Positions 34,479 to 47,900 of a DNA stretch of 64,000 nt are shown piece by piece. Source of the DNA: Hemerocallis citrina (lineage: Eukaryota > Streptophyta > Magnoliopsida > Asparagales > Asphodelaceae). The notes below the pieces were generated by a model. That model saw only the letters and a program-made list of their open reading frames with translations, had not been told where the DNA came from and made no database searches. The stretch spans positions 264,535,073-264,599,072 of the forward strand of contig CM030362.1 in the NCBI GenBank assembly GCA_017893485.1, written 5' to 3'. A program made the position numbers and the translations under genes. Positions within the stretch are counted from its first letter, which is position 1. Each line of letters opens with the position of its first letter.

Positions 34479-37400
34479 TCCCTCAGAATCCGGTTCCTGG
34501 CCTATCGATCCAAGACCCCGCCCATGCGAACATACATCCATGCCACTACCCTGAAGTTGGATTCCGTCTATACTCCGGTCCTCGATCAACCTACACCGGT
34601 TAAGATCCGACGGTACACGAGGAGTGACTCCTCCATAGTTCCTTAGGAGTAAGAAAACATATGTCTTGATGGTTGATAGCCCCTAGGGTAATAATATCAC
34701 CCTAGACAAGCACAACAAACTGTGTACTAGCTAATAAGCTATATACGGATAAACTAACCACATACAAGCCAATAAGCTACGTATGAACCAACCACTCCCT
34801 ACGAGCCAGGTGGCCTTGTATGAGATGACAACGTACATACCAGCCAAATAAACCGCGTATGAGATCAACAGCTACGTACGGGCCGGTCGAGCCACGTACG
34901 AGCACAACCATATGCAAACAACCATACAGGTAATCAAACCTAGAAGCAACCAGACGTGCTTACTAGCAACTTGATCTTCTATTACTCGAAGCAACAGAAG
35001 AATCCACTAATAGTCTATGGTAGACATTCTACCAATGAGAAGCTCGAAGCGATATAATAACCTTCATTGAACTAACTATTACTAATGACCTTTCTAATCC
35101 TTACTACCCCTACGGGTGAGGAATGTACCCATGATATGGTCCAATTTCGATTAGGACTTCACACAACTAGAGTCCTTGGGTTCTTTTCGAAGTTGACTAG
35201 AACAACCTAGAACATACGTCCGCTTTCTTATTTAACTAGGATGCCACCCTATACCCTTCAAGCATGTATGGCTCCTTACTAACATTAACTACAACAAGGT
35301 AGTTATCACTACAATTACAACATGATTCTTTCCTTATTACTTAACCTATAGGAGTTTAAGCATGGTATACAATTGTAAGCATCAACCTACAATAACTAGT
35401 CATGGTATATAACACAACAATCAACCCACAACACTCCTAAGTACGAATACGATTTAAGCATGCACTTATAACAAGCTTAAGCATGAATAATTACTATGAT
35501 CTAAACATGAAGCTTTGCTACAATTTAAGCATTAACTCCTTACAATATGTACACAACATAAGCATGGTTCCTACAACACGGCACACATCATGAGCATGGT
35601 TCCATTAACCTACAACATCCTAAGCATGGTAGGTTAATTTAACATTAATCCTACAACAATATAGGCATGGATAATTACTTAGCATTAACCTACAACAATC
35701 CTAGGCATGGTAGATTAATTTAACATTAATCCTACAACAATATAAGCATGTATAATTACTTAGCATTAGCCTACAACAATCCTAGGCATGGTAGATTAAT
35801 TTAACATTAATCCTACAACAATATAAGCATGTATAATTACTTAGCATTAACCTACAACAATCCTAGGTATGGTAGATTAATTTAACATTAATCCTACAAC
35901 AATGTAAGCATGTATAATTACTTAGCATTAACCTACAACAATCCTAGGCATGGTAGATTAATTTAACATTAATCCTACAACAATGTAAGCATGATACTTA
36001 CTTCAACATAAGCATAAACATCCATTTAATATTTATAAGCATCTACTACCTTCCTACAACCATCTACTTTATTTAAACATAAGCATCTATTACAACTTTA
36101 TTAGACATCCACTAATGCTACTTTATTTAACACAAACATCTAATAAACTTCTTTATTAAACATGAACATCTACTATAAAATATCTACTAAAACTTCTTTA
36201 TTAAACATAACATCTATTTCTTATTTATTACTAGTCAAGCATAAAAGAGATCTTTTTAATCATTCTAACTTAGGTCTTTTTCATACTAAAATTAGCATCT
36301 ACAATGGGATCTTTTTACTTAAGATTTATAAAAGGAAATAACAACAATAAAATAAAGTAAAGAGTCATCCATTTGGATTCAACCAAACATATGCATTCTT
36401 TTTAGTCCAAGTTCAAGTGTATGTCCTACAACCCAAAATGGTTGTATACAAGGTCCATATGCTTATGTGTATGAGTCCATGTCAAGTCCTACAACCCAAA
36501 ATGGTTGTATACAAAGTCCATATGCATTATGTTCATTTTAGTCCAATTCATAACACAAAACAAAAACTACTACTACAAGATTCAATCTTTAGGTGTTATT
36601 TAGTACTACCACTTATTACTCTCTTTTTATCCATACAAGGGCTACAACACATACAGACTCCTCGTCGTGCGAACCTCCCGCAAGTGCCCCTCTAACCCTG
36701 GTATACGTATATACTTTGGAGTACGACAAACTATCCACCCGACTACGCATAGTCCCGGATTTAAAATAAAAGCTCGTCTCCCACGAGGCAACCACAGTCT
36801 CTGAGTACACCGCCCGACTGGATCTATAGTCCCGGTGAGCTGCCGTAGCAAATCCCCCGCCCGACTATATAGAGTGCCCCACTTACATTTGCCTAGGTTT
36901 TACTACATCTTCTCTTAGTGCCTAGTTCTTAAGTTCAAGATATGAATCAATTATCATACCTAGAGTTAGTCTTACCCCCTACCAGACTTAATCACAAATA
37001 CCGAGATTGCTCCATGGCAAATCTAAAAAATATAACTCAATACTTTTTTTTTCAACAGCGGTACCCGAGGTCTTACTAACTCTAAATCACAACCTTTCAT
37101 GTACAAGAATTCATGGGTACTCATACCCTTCAATAATCACGTCTTAACTCAAAGTATTCATATCTTCAACTTATTCCCAAAGTGATCAAAGTCTTATCTT
37201 GATACTATTCATGATCCATTTATTCATTCATAATCTTTAGAAGCAGTAATTCTTTTCATGAACATCAATTCATCACATGAAATCTTATTAACAAATTAAA
37301 GCTCATACAATGTCTCAACTCACTTCAAAATATTTCTTAAACCTAATAAGAGTATAATCTCTTCAAGAGAAATCACTTCACAAACGATATTTTACTTTTC

Positions 37401-37763
37401 TTCACAAAAGAAGGTTCTATTCTCAAATAATAAATTTTGAAGTCAAATAGCTCATTTTCCTATCTCAATTCCATTTTATATCTCAAATGTACATGAAAAT
37501 TTCTAAAATTATTTTTAGTAAATTTTATATCATTTTACATGAACATTACAATTTTTCCCAAATTTTTAATAGCATTAGAACATTCTTTTTTTTCCATTAA
37601 AACAACTCAAAAATGAAAAATGTTTTGAAGCTATCCAGTTTCGAACTGAGCTCCCCAGCCCACTCTATGAACGCCCAAAGCCCAATCCGAAAGCCACTAA
37701 GCCCATGTGGGCTTTGTGTTATAAAGGCAGGCCAAAAACTATATATATACATGCTTCACTGTT
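34479..37763. repeat. 3.3-kb tandem duplication, copy 1
   Basis: Head-to-tail with 37764-41122 and nearly identical by eye. It starts TCCCTCAGAATCCGG and ends GCTTCACTGTT. It has five 81-bp units and a smaller internal duplication at 36420-36530 (TCCTACAACCCAAAATGG twice). Confidence 0.93.
35603..35994. repeat. 81-bp minisatellite array, 5 units
   Basis: The units start CATTAACCTACAACAATCC and each consists of two related halves of about 40 bp, both ending in an AGCATG/GGCATG block. Confidence 0.9.
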
Positions 37764-38887
37764 TCCCTCAGAATCCGGTTCCTAGCCTATCGATCCAAAA
37801 CCCCGGCCATGCGAACATACATGCATGCCACTACCCTGAACTTGGATTCCGTCTATACTCCGGTCCTCGATTAACCTACACCGGTTAAGATCCTACGGTA
37901 CACAAGGAGTGACTCCTCCACAGTTTCTTAGGAGTAAGAAAACATATGTCTTGATGGTAGATAGCCCATTGGGTAATAATATCACCCTAGACGAGCACAA
38001 CAAACTGTGTACTAGCTAATAAGCTATATACGGGTAAACTAACTACATACGAGCCAATAAGCTACGTATGAACCAACCACTCCCTACGAGCCAGGCGGCC
38101 TCGTATGAGATGACAACGTACATACCAGCCAAATAAGTCGCGTATAAGACCAATAGCTATGCACGGGCCGGTCGAGCCACGTACGAGCACATCCATATGC
38201 AAACAACCATACAGGTAATCAAACCTAGAAGCAACCAGACGTGCTTACTAGCAACTTGATCTTCTCTTACTGGAAGCAACAGAAGAATCCACTAATAGTC
38301 TATGGTAGGCATTCTACCAATGAGAAGCCCGAAGCGACATAATAACCTTCATTGAACTAACTATTACTAATGACTTTTCTAATCCTTATTACCCCTACGG
38401 GTGAGGAATGTTCCCATGATATGGTCAAATTTCGATTAGGACTTCACACAACTAGAGTCCATGGGTTCTTTTCAAAGTTGACTAGAACAACCTAGAACAT
38501 ACGTCCGCTTTCTTATTTAACTAGGATGCCACCCTATACCCTTCAAGCATGTATGGCTCCTTACTAACATTAACTACAACAAGGTAGTTATCACTACAAT
38601 TACAACATGATTCTTTCCTTATTACTTAACCTATAGGAGTTTAAGCATGGTATACAATTGTAAGCATCAACCTACAATAACTAGTCATGGTATATAACAC
38701 AACAATCAACCCACAACACTCCTAAGTACGAATACGATTTAAGCATGCACTTATGACAAGCTTAAGCATGAATAATTACTATGATCTAAACATGAAGCTT
38801 TGCTACAATTTAAGCATTAACTCCTTACAATATGTACACAACATAAGCATGGTTCCTACAACACGGCACACATCATGAGCATGGTTC

Positions 38888-39360
38888 CATTAACCTACAA
38901 CATCCTAAGCATGGTAGGTTAATTTAACATTAATCCTACAACAATATAGGCATGGATAATTACTTAGCATTAACCTACAACAATCCTAGGCATGGTAGAT
39001 TAATTTAACATTAATCCTACAACAATATAAGCATGTATAATTACTTAGCATTAGCCTACAACAATCCTAGGCATGGTAGATTAATTTAACATTAATCCTA
39101 CAACAATATAAGCATGTATAATTACTTAGCATTAGCCTACAACAATCCTAGGCATGGTAGATTAATTTAACATTAATCCTACAACAATATAAGCATGTAT
39201 AATTACTTAGCATTAACCTACAACAATCCTAGGTATGGTAGATTAATTTAACATTAATCCTACAACAATGTAAGCATGTATAATTACTTAGCATTAACCT
39301 ACAACAATCCTAGGCATGGTAGATTAATTTAACATTAACCCTACAACAATGTAAGCATGA
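38888..39360. repeat. 81-bp minisatellite array, 6 units
   Basis: Same unit as 35603-35994, with one extra copy of the unit that starts CATTAGCC. Confidence 0.9.
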
Positions 39361-40978
39361 TACTTACTTCAACATAAGCATAAACATCCATTTAATATTT
39401 ATAAGCATCTACTACCTTCCTACAACCATCTACTTTATTTAAACATAAGCATCTATTACAACTTTATTAGACATCCACTAATGCTACTTTATTTAACACA
39501 AACATCTAATAAACTTCTTTATTAAACATGAACATCTACTATAAAATATCTACTAAAACTTCTTTATTAAACATAACATCTATTTCTTATTTATTACTAG
39601 TCAAGCATAAAAGAGATCTTTTTAATCATTCTAACTTAGGTCTTTTTCATACTAAAATTAGCATCTACAATGGGATCTTTTTACTTAAGATTTATAAAAG
39701 GAAATAACAACAATAAAATAAAGTAAAGAGTCCTCCATTTGGATTCAACCAAACATATGCATTCTTTTTAGTCCAAGTTCAAGTGTATGTCCTACAACCC
39801 AAAATGGTTGTATACAAGGTCCATATGCTTATGTGTATGAGTCCATGTCAAGTCCTACAACCCAAAATGGTTGTATACAAAGTCCATATGCATTATGTTC
39901 ATTTTAGTCCAATTCATAACACAAAACAAAAACTACTACTACAAGATTCAATCTTTAGGTGTTATTTAGTACTACCACTTATTACTCTCTTTTTATCCAT
40001 ACAAGGGCTACAACACATACAGACTCCTCGTCGTGCGAACCTCCCGTAAGTGCCCCTATAGCCCTGGTATACGTATATACTTTGGAGTACGGCAAACTAT
40101 CCACCCGACTACGCATAGTTCCGGATTTAAAATAAAAGCTCGTCTCCCACGAGGTAACCGCTGTCCCTGAGTACACCGCCCGACTGGATCTATAGTCCCG
40201 GTGAACCGCCTTAGCAAATCCCCTGCCCGATTATATAGAGTGCCCCACTTACATTTGCCTAGGTTTTACTACATCTTCTCTTAGTGCCTAGTTCTTAAGT
40301 TCAAGACATGAATCAATTATCATACCTAGAGTTAGTCTTACCCCCTACCAGACTTAATCACAAATATCGAGATTGGTCCATGGCAAATCTCAAAAATATA
40401 ACTCAATACTTTTTTTTTCAACAGCGGTACCCGAGGTCTTACTAACTCTAAATCACAACCTTTCATGAATTCATGGATACTCACACCCTTCAATAATCAT
40501 GTCTTAACTCAAAGTATTCATATCTTCAACTTATTCCCAAAGTGATCAAAGTCTTATCTTGATACTATTCATGATCCATTTATTCATTCATAATCTATAG
40601 AAGCAGTAATTCTTTTCATGAACATCAATTCATCACATGAAATCTTATTAACAAATTAAAGCTCATACAATGTCTCAACTCACTTCAAAATATTTCATAA
40701 ACCTAATAAAAGTATAATCTCTTCAAGAGAAATCACTTCACAAATGATATTTTACTCTTCTTCACAAAAGAAGGTTCTATTCTCAAATAATAAATTTTGA
40801 AGTCAAATAGCTCATTTTCCTATCTCAATTCCATTTTATATCTCAAATGTACATGAAAATTTCTAAAAAAAATTTTAGTAAATTTTATATCATTTTACAT
40901 TAACATTACAAATTTTCCCAAATTTTTAATAACATTAGAACATTCTTTTTTCCATTAAAACAACTCAAAAATGAAAAA

Positions 40979-41075
40979 TGTTTTGAAGCTATCCGGTTTC
41001 GAACTGAGCTCCCCAGCCCACTCTGTGAACGCCCAAAGCCCAATCCGAAAGCCACTAAGCTCATGTGGGCTTTGT
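40979..41075 (-). other. tRNA/SINE-like stretch with A-box and B-box resemblance
   Basis: On the minus strand GGGCTTAGTGGCT (A-box-like) lies about 55 bases upstream of AGTTCGAAACTGG (B-box-like); the same pair is in the first duplication copy (about 37616-37710). A second B-box-like GAGTTCGAATCCTGG is on the minus strand at 41164-41178. There is no cloverleaf I can fold, so this is at most a pol III promoter relic. Confidence 0.25.
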
Positions 41076-42723
41076 GTTATAAAGGCAGGCCAAAAACTAT
41101 ATATATACATGCTTCACTGTTTCTATATTTAAAACCGAAACCAAAAAGAAGAATGAGTTGCCAGGATTCGAACTCGCGACCAATACTAACAGGCGCGCCA
41201 CAGTAAATAATCTTAAGGGGCCTCCACTAACCAATAAGTCCAATAGTAATATTTCTGTTGTGAAATTATACTAATATGCTTTTGTTCAATCGTACTGTTA
41301 TTTAATTATTTTCACAAACTTGATTGTTCATTTGATCTAATCTTTCTAATTGATTAGAATTCTCCCATTCATACTGAGTTTTCACAAAAATAGTAAGTTA
41401 CAAATTTTTAGTTGATATCTTAGACCTTGTATCAAATTAAAAATAATATTTTTCTTTCTTTAATAGTCATAAATTGTATTATTCCAATTTAATCACTAGT
41501 AGAAATATGTTTCTTTTTAGTCACTATATAAGATTTTAGGGTTTTTAACATGTATACCCCTAACAAATATGCTAATATCATATATGCCCTTCAAAAATGT
41601 ATATTTTCATATATGCCCCTAACAATATGAGCTCATTTCTTATTTACCCCTAAAAGTTACCTCAAACTACGTGTATTTGAAACTTATAAGATTAGTGGCG
41701 AATCTGGATATAAAACATGATGAAGAAGATGAAATTATAAAGATGTACTGTAAATTTGTCCATTTATTAAGAAAACTGAAGAAAAATTGAGAATGATTGA
41801 TGTGTTTCAATCGGTTTTATAGACGATTTAGTTTATAAAAAGTAATAAGAATAAGCTTAACTAGTAGGGGAAGGGTATTTCAGTCATTTTACAAAAAATC
41901 TATTAAACATAACTATATATTTCTTACATTTTTATGTTTTTAAAGTAGTTTTAAGTTAAGGGGTAACTAGGAGGTTGGATACACATTGTTAGAGGTAAAT
42001 GTGAAAATACACATTTGTGAGGGGTATATGTGATATTCACATATTTGTTAGGGACATACATGTTAAAAGCCCAAGATTTTATTTGTACTCCAAATAAACT
42101 TCTCTACAATTTGTCTCCACTATAAGAGAAATTCAACATATAAGTTATATATTTTGACATGTACAATTTATCAAGCATACTAGTATGATTCATGACATAA
42201 ATTCTTTTGTTAAATATCTTTCTTTCTAATTATCAAGGCATATATTGAATATAACATTGCTTCTACAAATTTTCATACAAATTATATATTCAATATGTAC
42301 AAATTTACAAACACATTAGCATGGTTCATGTCATTAATTCTTTTGTCAATACTCTTCTTTCTAATTATCATGGTGGCATTTAGTTACTTAATCACAACAA
42401 GATTTTTTTCATTCATGGCATACTACATTAGAATGGATTTTTTCTACATACATCACATCATGTTCAATCTATACTACTCATTTATAAATTTAAGCATGTA
42501 TTCTCTATATTTAGAAAGTAAGAAATCACCCACCTCTTATGAAGAACAACAACTAAGAATGAAGAGACAACTTCTAGCTCCTAGCTCCAACTAGCACCTC
42601 TTTGTCCTTCTCCTCCTAGCAAAAGCTCTCCAAATGCACAAAGGTACTCTCTCTCTCTCTCTTTCTTTTCCTCTCTTTATTTTGTTTAGTTTTGGTGTGA
42701 CAAGAGAAGAAAAATGAGAGGTG

Positions 42724-42731
42724 TATTTATA
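42724..42731 (-). promoter_or_regulatory. LTR-type TATA box
   Basis: TATAAATA on the minus strand, about 540 bases from the right end of the giant block. It sits in a CT-rich then AT-rich context matching the promoter region of the LTR at 4214-6765. Confidence 0.45.
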
Positions 42732-43270
42732 GGTCAAAGTGAGGGTTTAAAGTGCAAATTTCTCCACCTAATAAGTTGCTCAACTTTTCATTTTCTTAAC
42801 TCTCATAACCCCCCAACTCTTCACATCTCCACCACTTCAAAACTCAACCCCCAACTCTTCCTCTTACAAAAACCGGCCACCCTCTAGTCCCCTCACATTC
42901 ACACGTGCACGTGTTGTGCACTAGTGCACACACATACACAATATTTAATACAATTCATATAGTTCTAAAATGTGTATTAAAAGTTGTTACATGTCATGTG
43001 TGAGTCCATGCACAACTTTAAAATAGGATTTAATTAATGGGCTTGTTTCATGGACTTTCTTTTTAATCAATTTAATTAATTAGTCTAGTGGGCTCTCCTA
43101 ATGGGGTAGAATCTCTCTTTAGGTCCATGGGTTTAATAAAAGACTAAATAAAGATTATGCATGCTAAAATAGTAAATGAGAGTAAGAAATTAGGGTTGAA
43201 AAAATTAACACGTGCATCATACGTGCAAAATTGAAAAAATGCATTTTAAATAAAAATACGGGGTGTTACA

Positions 43271-44898
43271 GCGCGACTGCCCCCTCCATAAACGGCGAGT
43301 AGCATTAGAAATGGACCTGCCCCACAATAACGCCATCGCACAAGCACTGCCGGCGTTACATGCAAGCGCATTCCTCCACTTAATTAACCCATGCCAGATC
43401 CCCCTCACAAAGGACCTAGAGAGCACCTTCAACTTCTCCTGGGGAAGGCACGGGCGTTGGTGGACCCTTCAGAGGGTTAGCTATGGGGTATATCATGTCC
43501 AATTTCCAACTGCCACAGAAGCAGAAGGCACGATTGCTGAAGGAGTTTTTCAATTCTCTGGTTTCAATGCTACCTTCTCTCCCTGGTCGATGGACTAGGG
43601 GCCAGATTGCGACCAAAGCCATGCTTCATTTGGATCTATCTCCCCCTCCCGTCGTTCCACTATTGGAACCGTGAGTCTCTTGAGCACCTTATTACTCCTT
43701 TTGGCAAACTAATCACTTTGAGCAGAGAAATGCAAGATGCAAAGGCCAGAAACCAAGCGTTAGTTCTCATTAAGGTGGAGGACTGAACGCTCATCCCAAA
43801 AACTCTCACCATCCGCTACATTGCACTATGGAGTCTAGAGAAGCATTTTCATGAAGTCCCCATACTGCTCCTAGGAGATCCTATTGCGGTTGAAGATGTT
43901 CAGATAGGCAAGGTACAACTTTTCACCACGGTGAGATCTTTAGATGGTATGGAAGTGCGAGCTTTTGGCATCCCAAGGTGCCGGAAGGCCCTAGCGATGC
44001 CGGTGCAGGCGTCCCCCTCAGCAAATCTCCGGCTATGACTGTGGTGGAAGCTGATTTGAATCCCCGTGATTTGAGGGCGAAGATCCCAACGGATGTGCAA
44101 TCCCCTCGAGCTGGTGATAATTTGGAAATGTTCCTAATTTGGCGGATTCTAGCTTAAATAAAGGAATCTTGCCAAATCCGATAACTGCTACCCAATCTAT
44201 GGAGGATCCCATGCTAAATTCAAATCTTGCCAAGCTGGCACCCAGGTGGTCCAGATCTCTAAATCCTCAGATGGTAACAACAAGGCAATCTCGCATGGCC
44301 CCACCAAATCTCCGCACATCCAGGCTAACTTAACCAATGGAGATTCGCATGAAGAAGTGCACAAAATGTTTTGGAATGGAAAGCTTGTTACCCTTCCACT
44401 CTCACTCTTCTCCAAGATTCAACTGGCAGTTGAAGGAGCCCTCAGGGAATCTGTACAAGGAGAAATGAGTAATCTGAATGCTGCTAAGAAGGGGGTCTTC
44501 AGAGCAGGTACCAGCAATGTCCGAGGTGAGAGCTTCCACACTCTCTCCCTACTCCGGAGAACCGTACCCAAAGCTGCAAGCTCCTTCATCTCTGTTCCGC
44601 CAGGCTTTGATGAAGGGCCCTCCAAGAAGTTGAAGCGCTCAAAAGCACTAGGCCATTCATGAAGCACCTCTCCACCACCATCAAGAAAAAGACCTCAGGT
44701 ACCTCTTCTTCAGTTGCTTCAGTTACTTCAGTTACAAATGCTCATCTTAATCCGTTTGAACTACTATCAAATAAGGATATCTTAGAAGTAGTTGAATCTA
44801 TTGGAGTGGAGGCTAAAGAGCCACGCTCGGTGCACGCTTTAAAGGGCCCTCCAAAAGTTTTAGTTGATCAAACTGATCAACTAGACCATTCTGTTTAA
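43271..44898 (+). pseudogene. LINE family C ORF1 protein
   Basis: RNA-binding ORF1 type. The N-terminal DUF4283-like region is visible as 'GRHGRWWTLQRVSYGVYHVQF' shortened by decay, then 'LITLSREMQDAKARNQALV' and 'RYIALWSLEKHFHEVP' in other frames. The middle is open at 44246-44662 ('NGKLVTLPLSLFSKIQLAV'). The C-terminus is 44659-44898 with 'NAHLNPFELLSNKDI', a typical ORF1 tail, ending in TAA. At least four frame changes. I do not see a CCHC knuckle. Confidence 0.65.
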
Positions 44899-44955
44899 AT
44901 GCCCTCTCTCTCTGATTCTGAGGATCAATTTTTGTTTACTGTTTAGTGCATTTTG

Positions 44956-47900
44956 ATGCAATTTCTTTGTATGAAGATATCTAGTTGGAATGTGAGAGGG
45001 TTGGGCAACCCTGATAAATGCTCGCTTATAAAAGAAGGAATTCGCAGCTGCTACCCATTGGTTGTCTGCCTGCAAGAGACTAAACTCAGAAATCTAGGTC
45101 CCCGAAAACTCTCATCGATTGGAGGAAGTCTTATCACCAATTGGATTCAGCTCGACTCTATTAACAGCTGTGGAGGCATACTCTTAGGGTGGAATGACCA
45201 ACTTCTGGATTGAACTTACTCAGCCATTGATATTTTCTCAGTCTCTGCTTCCTTCAAGCACCGCTCTTCAGAAGAAGCCTGGTCGATTACAACTGTATAT
45301 GCTCCCTTTGACCTAGAAGATAGAGAACTTTGTTTTTAATGAAATTCAGCAGCATCGAAGCCACCTCAAAGATGCATGGGCCCTATGTGGGGACTTCAAT
45401 GTCACCATTTCAGACACTGAGAGGTCAAGTGGTAGGGGTTCAACAAGGGACATGAGATGTTTTCGAGAATTCATTCATGATCTGGCTCTCATTGACCTAC
45501 CGCTCTTAGGCAGGAAATACACCTGGTCTAATCTTCGAACATCCCTCTCAATGGCTAGGCTTGACAGATTTTTGATCACAACAACATGGGACCTCTCCTT
45601 CCCCAACTGCATACAATACTCCCTCCCCAGATTTTCGTCTGACCACTGTCCCATAATTCTCGACACTCAAGTAATTCCACATCAAGTACACTACTTCAGA
45701 TTTGAGAAAGCTTAGCTTGAACACTCCTCCTTTGTTCCTGTGATTCAAGAATGGTGGCAACTCTTCTCTTGTTCTGGCAATCCAGTAGACATCTTTGCAT
45801 GCAAGCTAAAGCTTCGCAGGAGGCGAATTAGAAGATGGAGAAATGATACCTTTGGCCACATCCCCACCCAAAAGAAGCATCTCCAGGAAAAGTTGCTCAG
45901 GTTGGAGATTGACGCAGAGCAACTCTCCACGCCAGCTGACTCCCTTAAAGCAACTCAACTTGAGCTCCAGAATCTAATCAAAGCACAAGCAGTTTACCGG
46001 AGACAGAGATCACGAGTGCAATGGATTAAGGAAGGTGATGCAAACTCTAAATTCTTTCACTCAATTGCGAATGGAAGAAAGCTGCGGAACTTCATCCATA
46101 GCCTCACAATTGATAACACTCTTACAACCTCTCGCCTATGATCAGGACCGCTTTTGAGAACCATTTTCAGGAGATTTGTGGCACTGCCCCCCTGTCTAAC
46201 TTTCAAATTGATTGGCCATCTCTTTATCCATCTAATGCAATCAACTTGGAGCACCTAGACAACCCGATCACTATTGAGGAGACTAGAAAGGAAGTCTTTG
46301 ATATGAGTAGTGACAAGGCACATGGCCCTGATGGGTTCTCCATGAGCTTCTACCATACTTTCTGGGACACCATCAAAGAAGATTTATTTGCCATGCTGCA
46401 GTCGGTGCAAAGGGGAGACGCTGACCTCGGCAGAGTGAATTACTCTAACATTATATTAATACCCAAGTGTGAGGGAGCAAACTCTGTAACGGACTTCAAA
46501 CCTATCAGCTTGCTTAACTGCTCATTCAAGATCTTCACCAAAATCCTAGCCAACAGACTCAGCCCGATCCTACACTCTCTTGTGTCGTCCTCTCAAAGTG
46601 CCTTCCTGAAAGGAAAATCAACAGTGGATTGTTTTCTAGTAGCTCATGAAGCTATAAACCTCTGCAGTGGACGGAACTCAGATACGCTCCTGTTCAAGAT
46701 AGACATCAGCAAAGTATTTGACACAGTGAGCTGGGAATTTCTAGACCAGCTTCTTATTGCCAGAGGATTTGGATCTGCTTGGTGCAGGTGGATTCATATG
46801 ATCCTTAAAACGGCAAAATCATCAGTTATCATCAACAGAGAGGGAGGAAAGAAAATCAATTCCAAACGAACGAGGACTCAAGCAGGGGGATCCTCTCTCG
46901 CCAATGCTCTTCATCTTAGTTGTTGATGTACTTGCTCATATGCTCTTCAATGGTTGCAGAAAATGGTGCATTCTCCCAGCTACCTATCAGAGGCTTCCTA
47001 GCAAATCTGTCAGTTCTTCAGTTCGCAGATGATACTTTAATTTTTTGCAAAGGAGACGAACAGGAGATACTCAACCTCAAGGTGACACTGAAACTCTTTG
47101 CCAATGTCTCTAGCCTAGCCATAAACTTAAAAAAGTCTTCGATCGTATACTTTGGAAAATCAAAGGCCATGCTACATGCCTTTTCAAACATTCTGGAGTG
47201 TAAAGAAGAATGGTTACCTTTCATTTACCTTGGAATGCCACTCTCCAGGGGAATGCTTAGCAAAAGAAGTTGGCAACCACTAATTCTAAAGATTGAGCGA
47301 AGACTTTCGGTGTGGAAGGGCCAGATGCTATCTAGAAGGGGGAGGTTAGTACTTATTAATGCTATTCTAAGTGCCTTGCCAGTGTACTTCGCCTCTTTCT
47401 TTAGACTATCTCTCTGGGTGATCAAAAGAATTGATCAAATTCTCAGTAGATTCTTTTGGAGTGACTTCGACATGGATGTGAGAGGAGTGGCTTGTATGAG
47501 GTGGAAGGCAATCTGACATCCCAAACAGCAAGGTGGACTTGGTGTTCTAGACTTGAAAATCTTCAATGAAGCCTTCCTCATGAAATGGTTGTGGAACTTA
47601 GTCTCTTCAGACTCGCTAGCTAGCCAAACACTGCGGAGCTTATATTATAGAAGCAATTCAAACAGATTTACAAGTCCCCAAATGGCTTCCAACTTCTGGA
47701 AGGGGATCTTCTATCTCAAGGAACAAAAATTTATCAATGTGAATTGACAGCTAGGCAATGGAAACCATATCAAATTCTGGACGTCACGATGGATTAATGG
47801 CAACAACATAGTCTCCTTCTGTCCCTTTCTTGCTGCTGCGACATGTGGAATCTTCAAGCTGAGGTCCTCTCCCAGGGAACTTGAATCAATGGCATCTGGC

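Larger units (their letters stand above)
37764..41122. repeat. 3.3-kb tandem duplication, copy 2
   Basis: Second copy, about 75 bp longer than the first, mainly because its 81-bp array has six units. Scattered substitutions and small indels show it is not recent enough to be identical. Each copy ends in a tRNA-like stretch (see 40979-41075). Confidence 0.93.
33169..43270 (-). repeat. giant gypsy-LTR-like block (10.1 kb) with internal duplication
   Basis: It begins TGTAGCGCCCCG and ends CGGGGTGTTACA, an imperfect inverted pair like other gypsy LTR ends here. Orientation is minus: a minus-strand TATAAATA is at 42724-42731, and the 33169 end resembles the U5 side of the LTR at 4214, including a TTACAGCGGAA motif near 33463. 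There is no coding content. The flanking 5-mers differ (TCACT versus GCGCG), so it is not a simple solo LTR. Without the 3.3-kb tandem duplication it would be about 6.8 kb. It may be a recombinant of two LTRs. Confidence 0.5.

Noticed and set aside
35603..35994. CRISPR-like array
   Set aside because: Repeats are contiguous without unique spacers and lie in a plant LTR-like block; it is a minisatellite.
36417..36695. 92-codon ORF repeated at 39783
   Set aside because: Conserved only because the 3.3-kb block is duplicated; it contains an internal repeat and no domain.
41160..41215. Possible tRNA gene (B-box-like motif)
   Set aside because: Only a T-arm-like motif; no acceptor stem or cloverleaf can be drawn.
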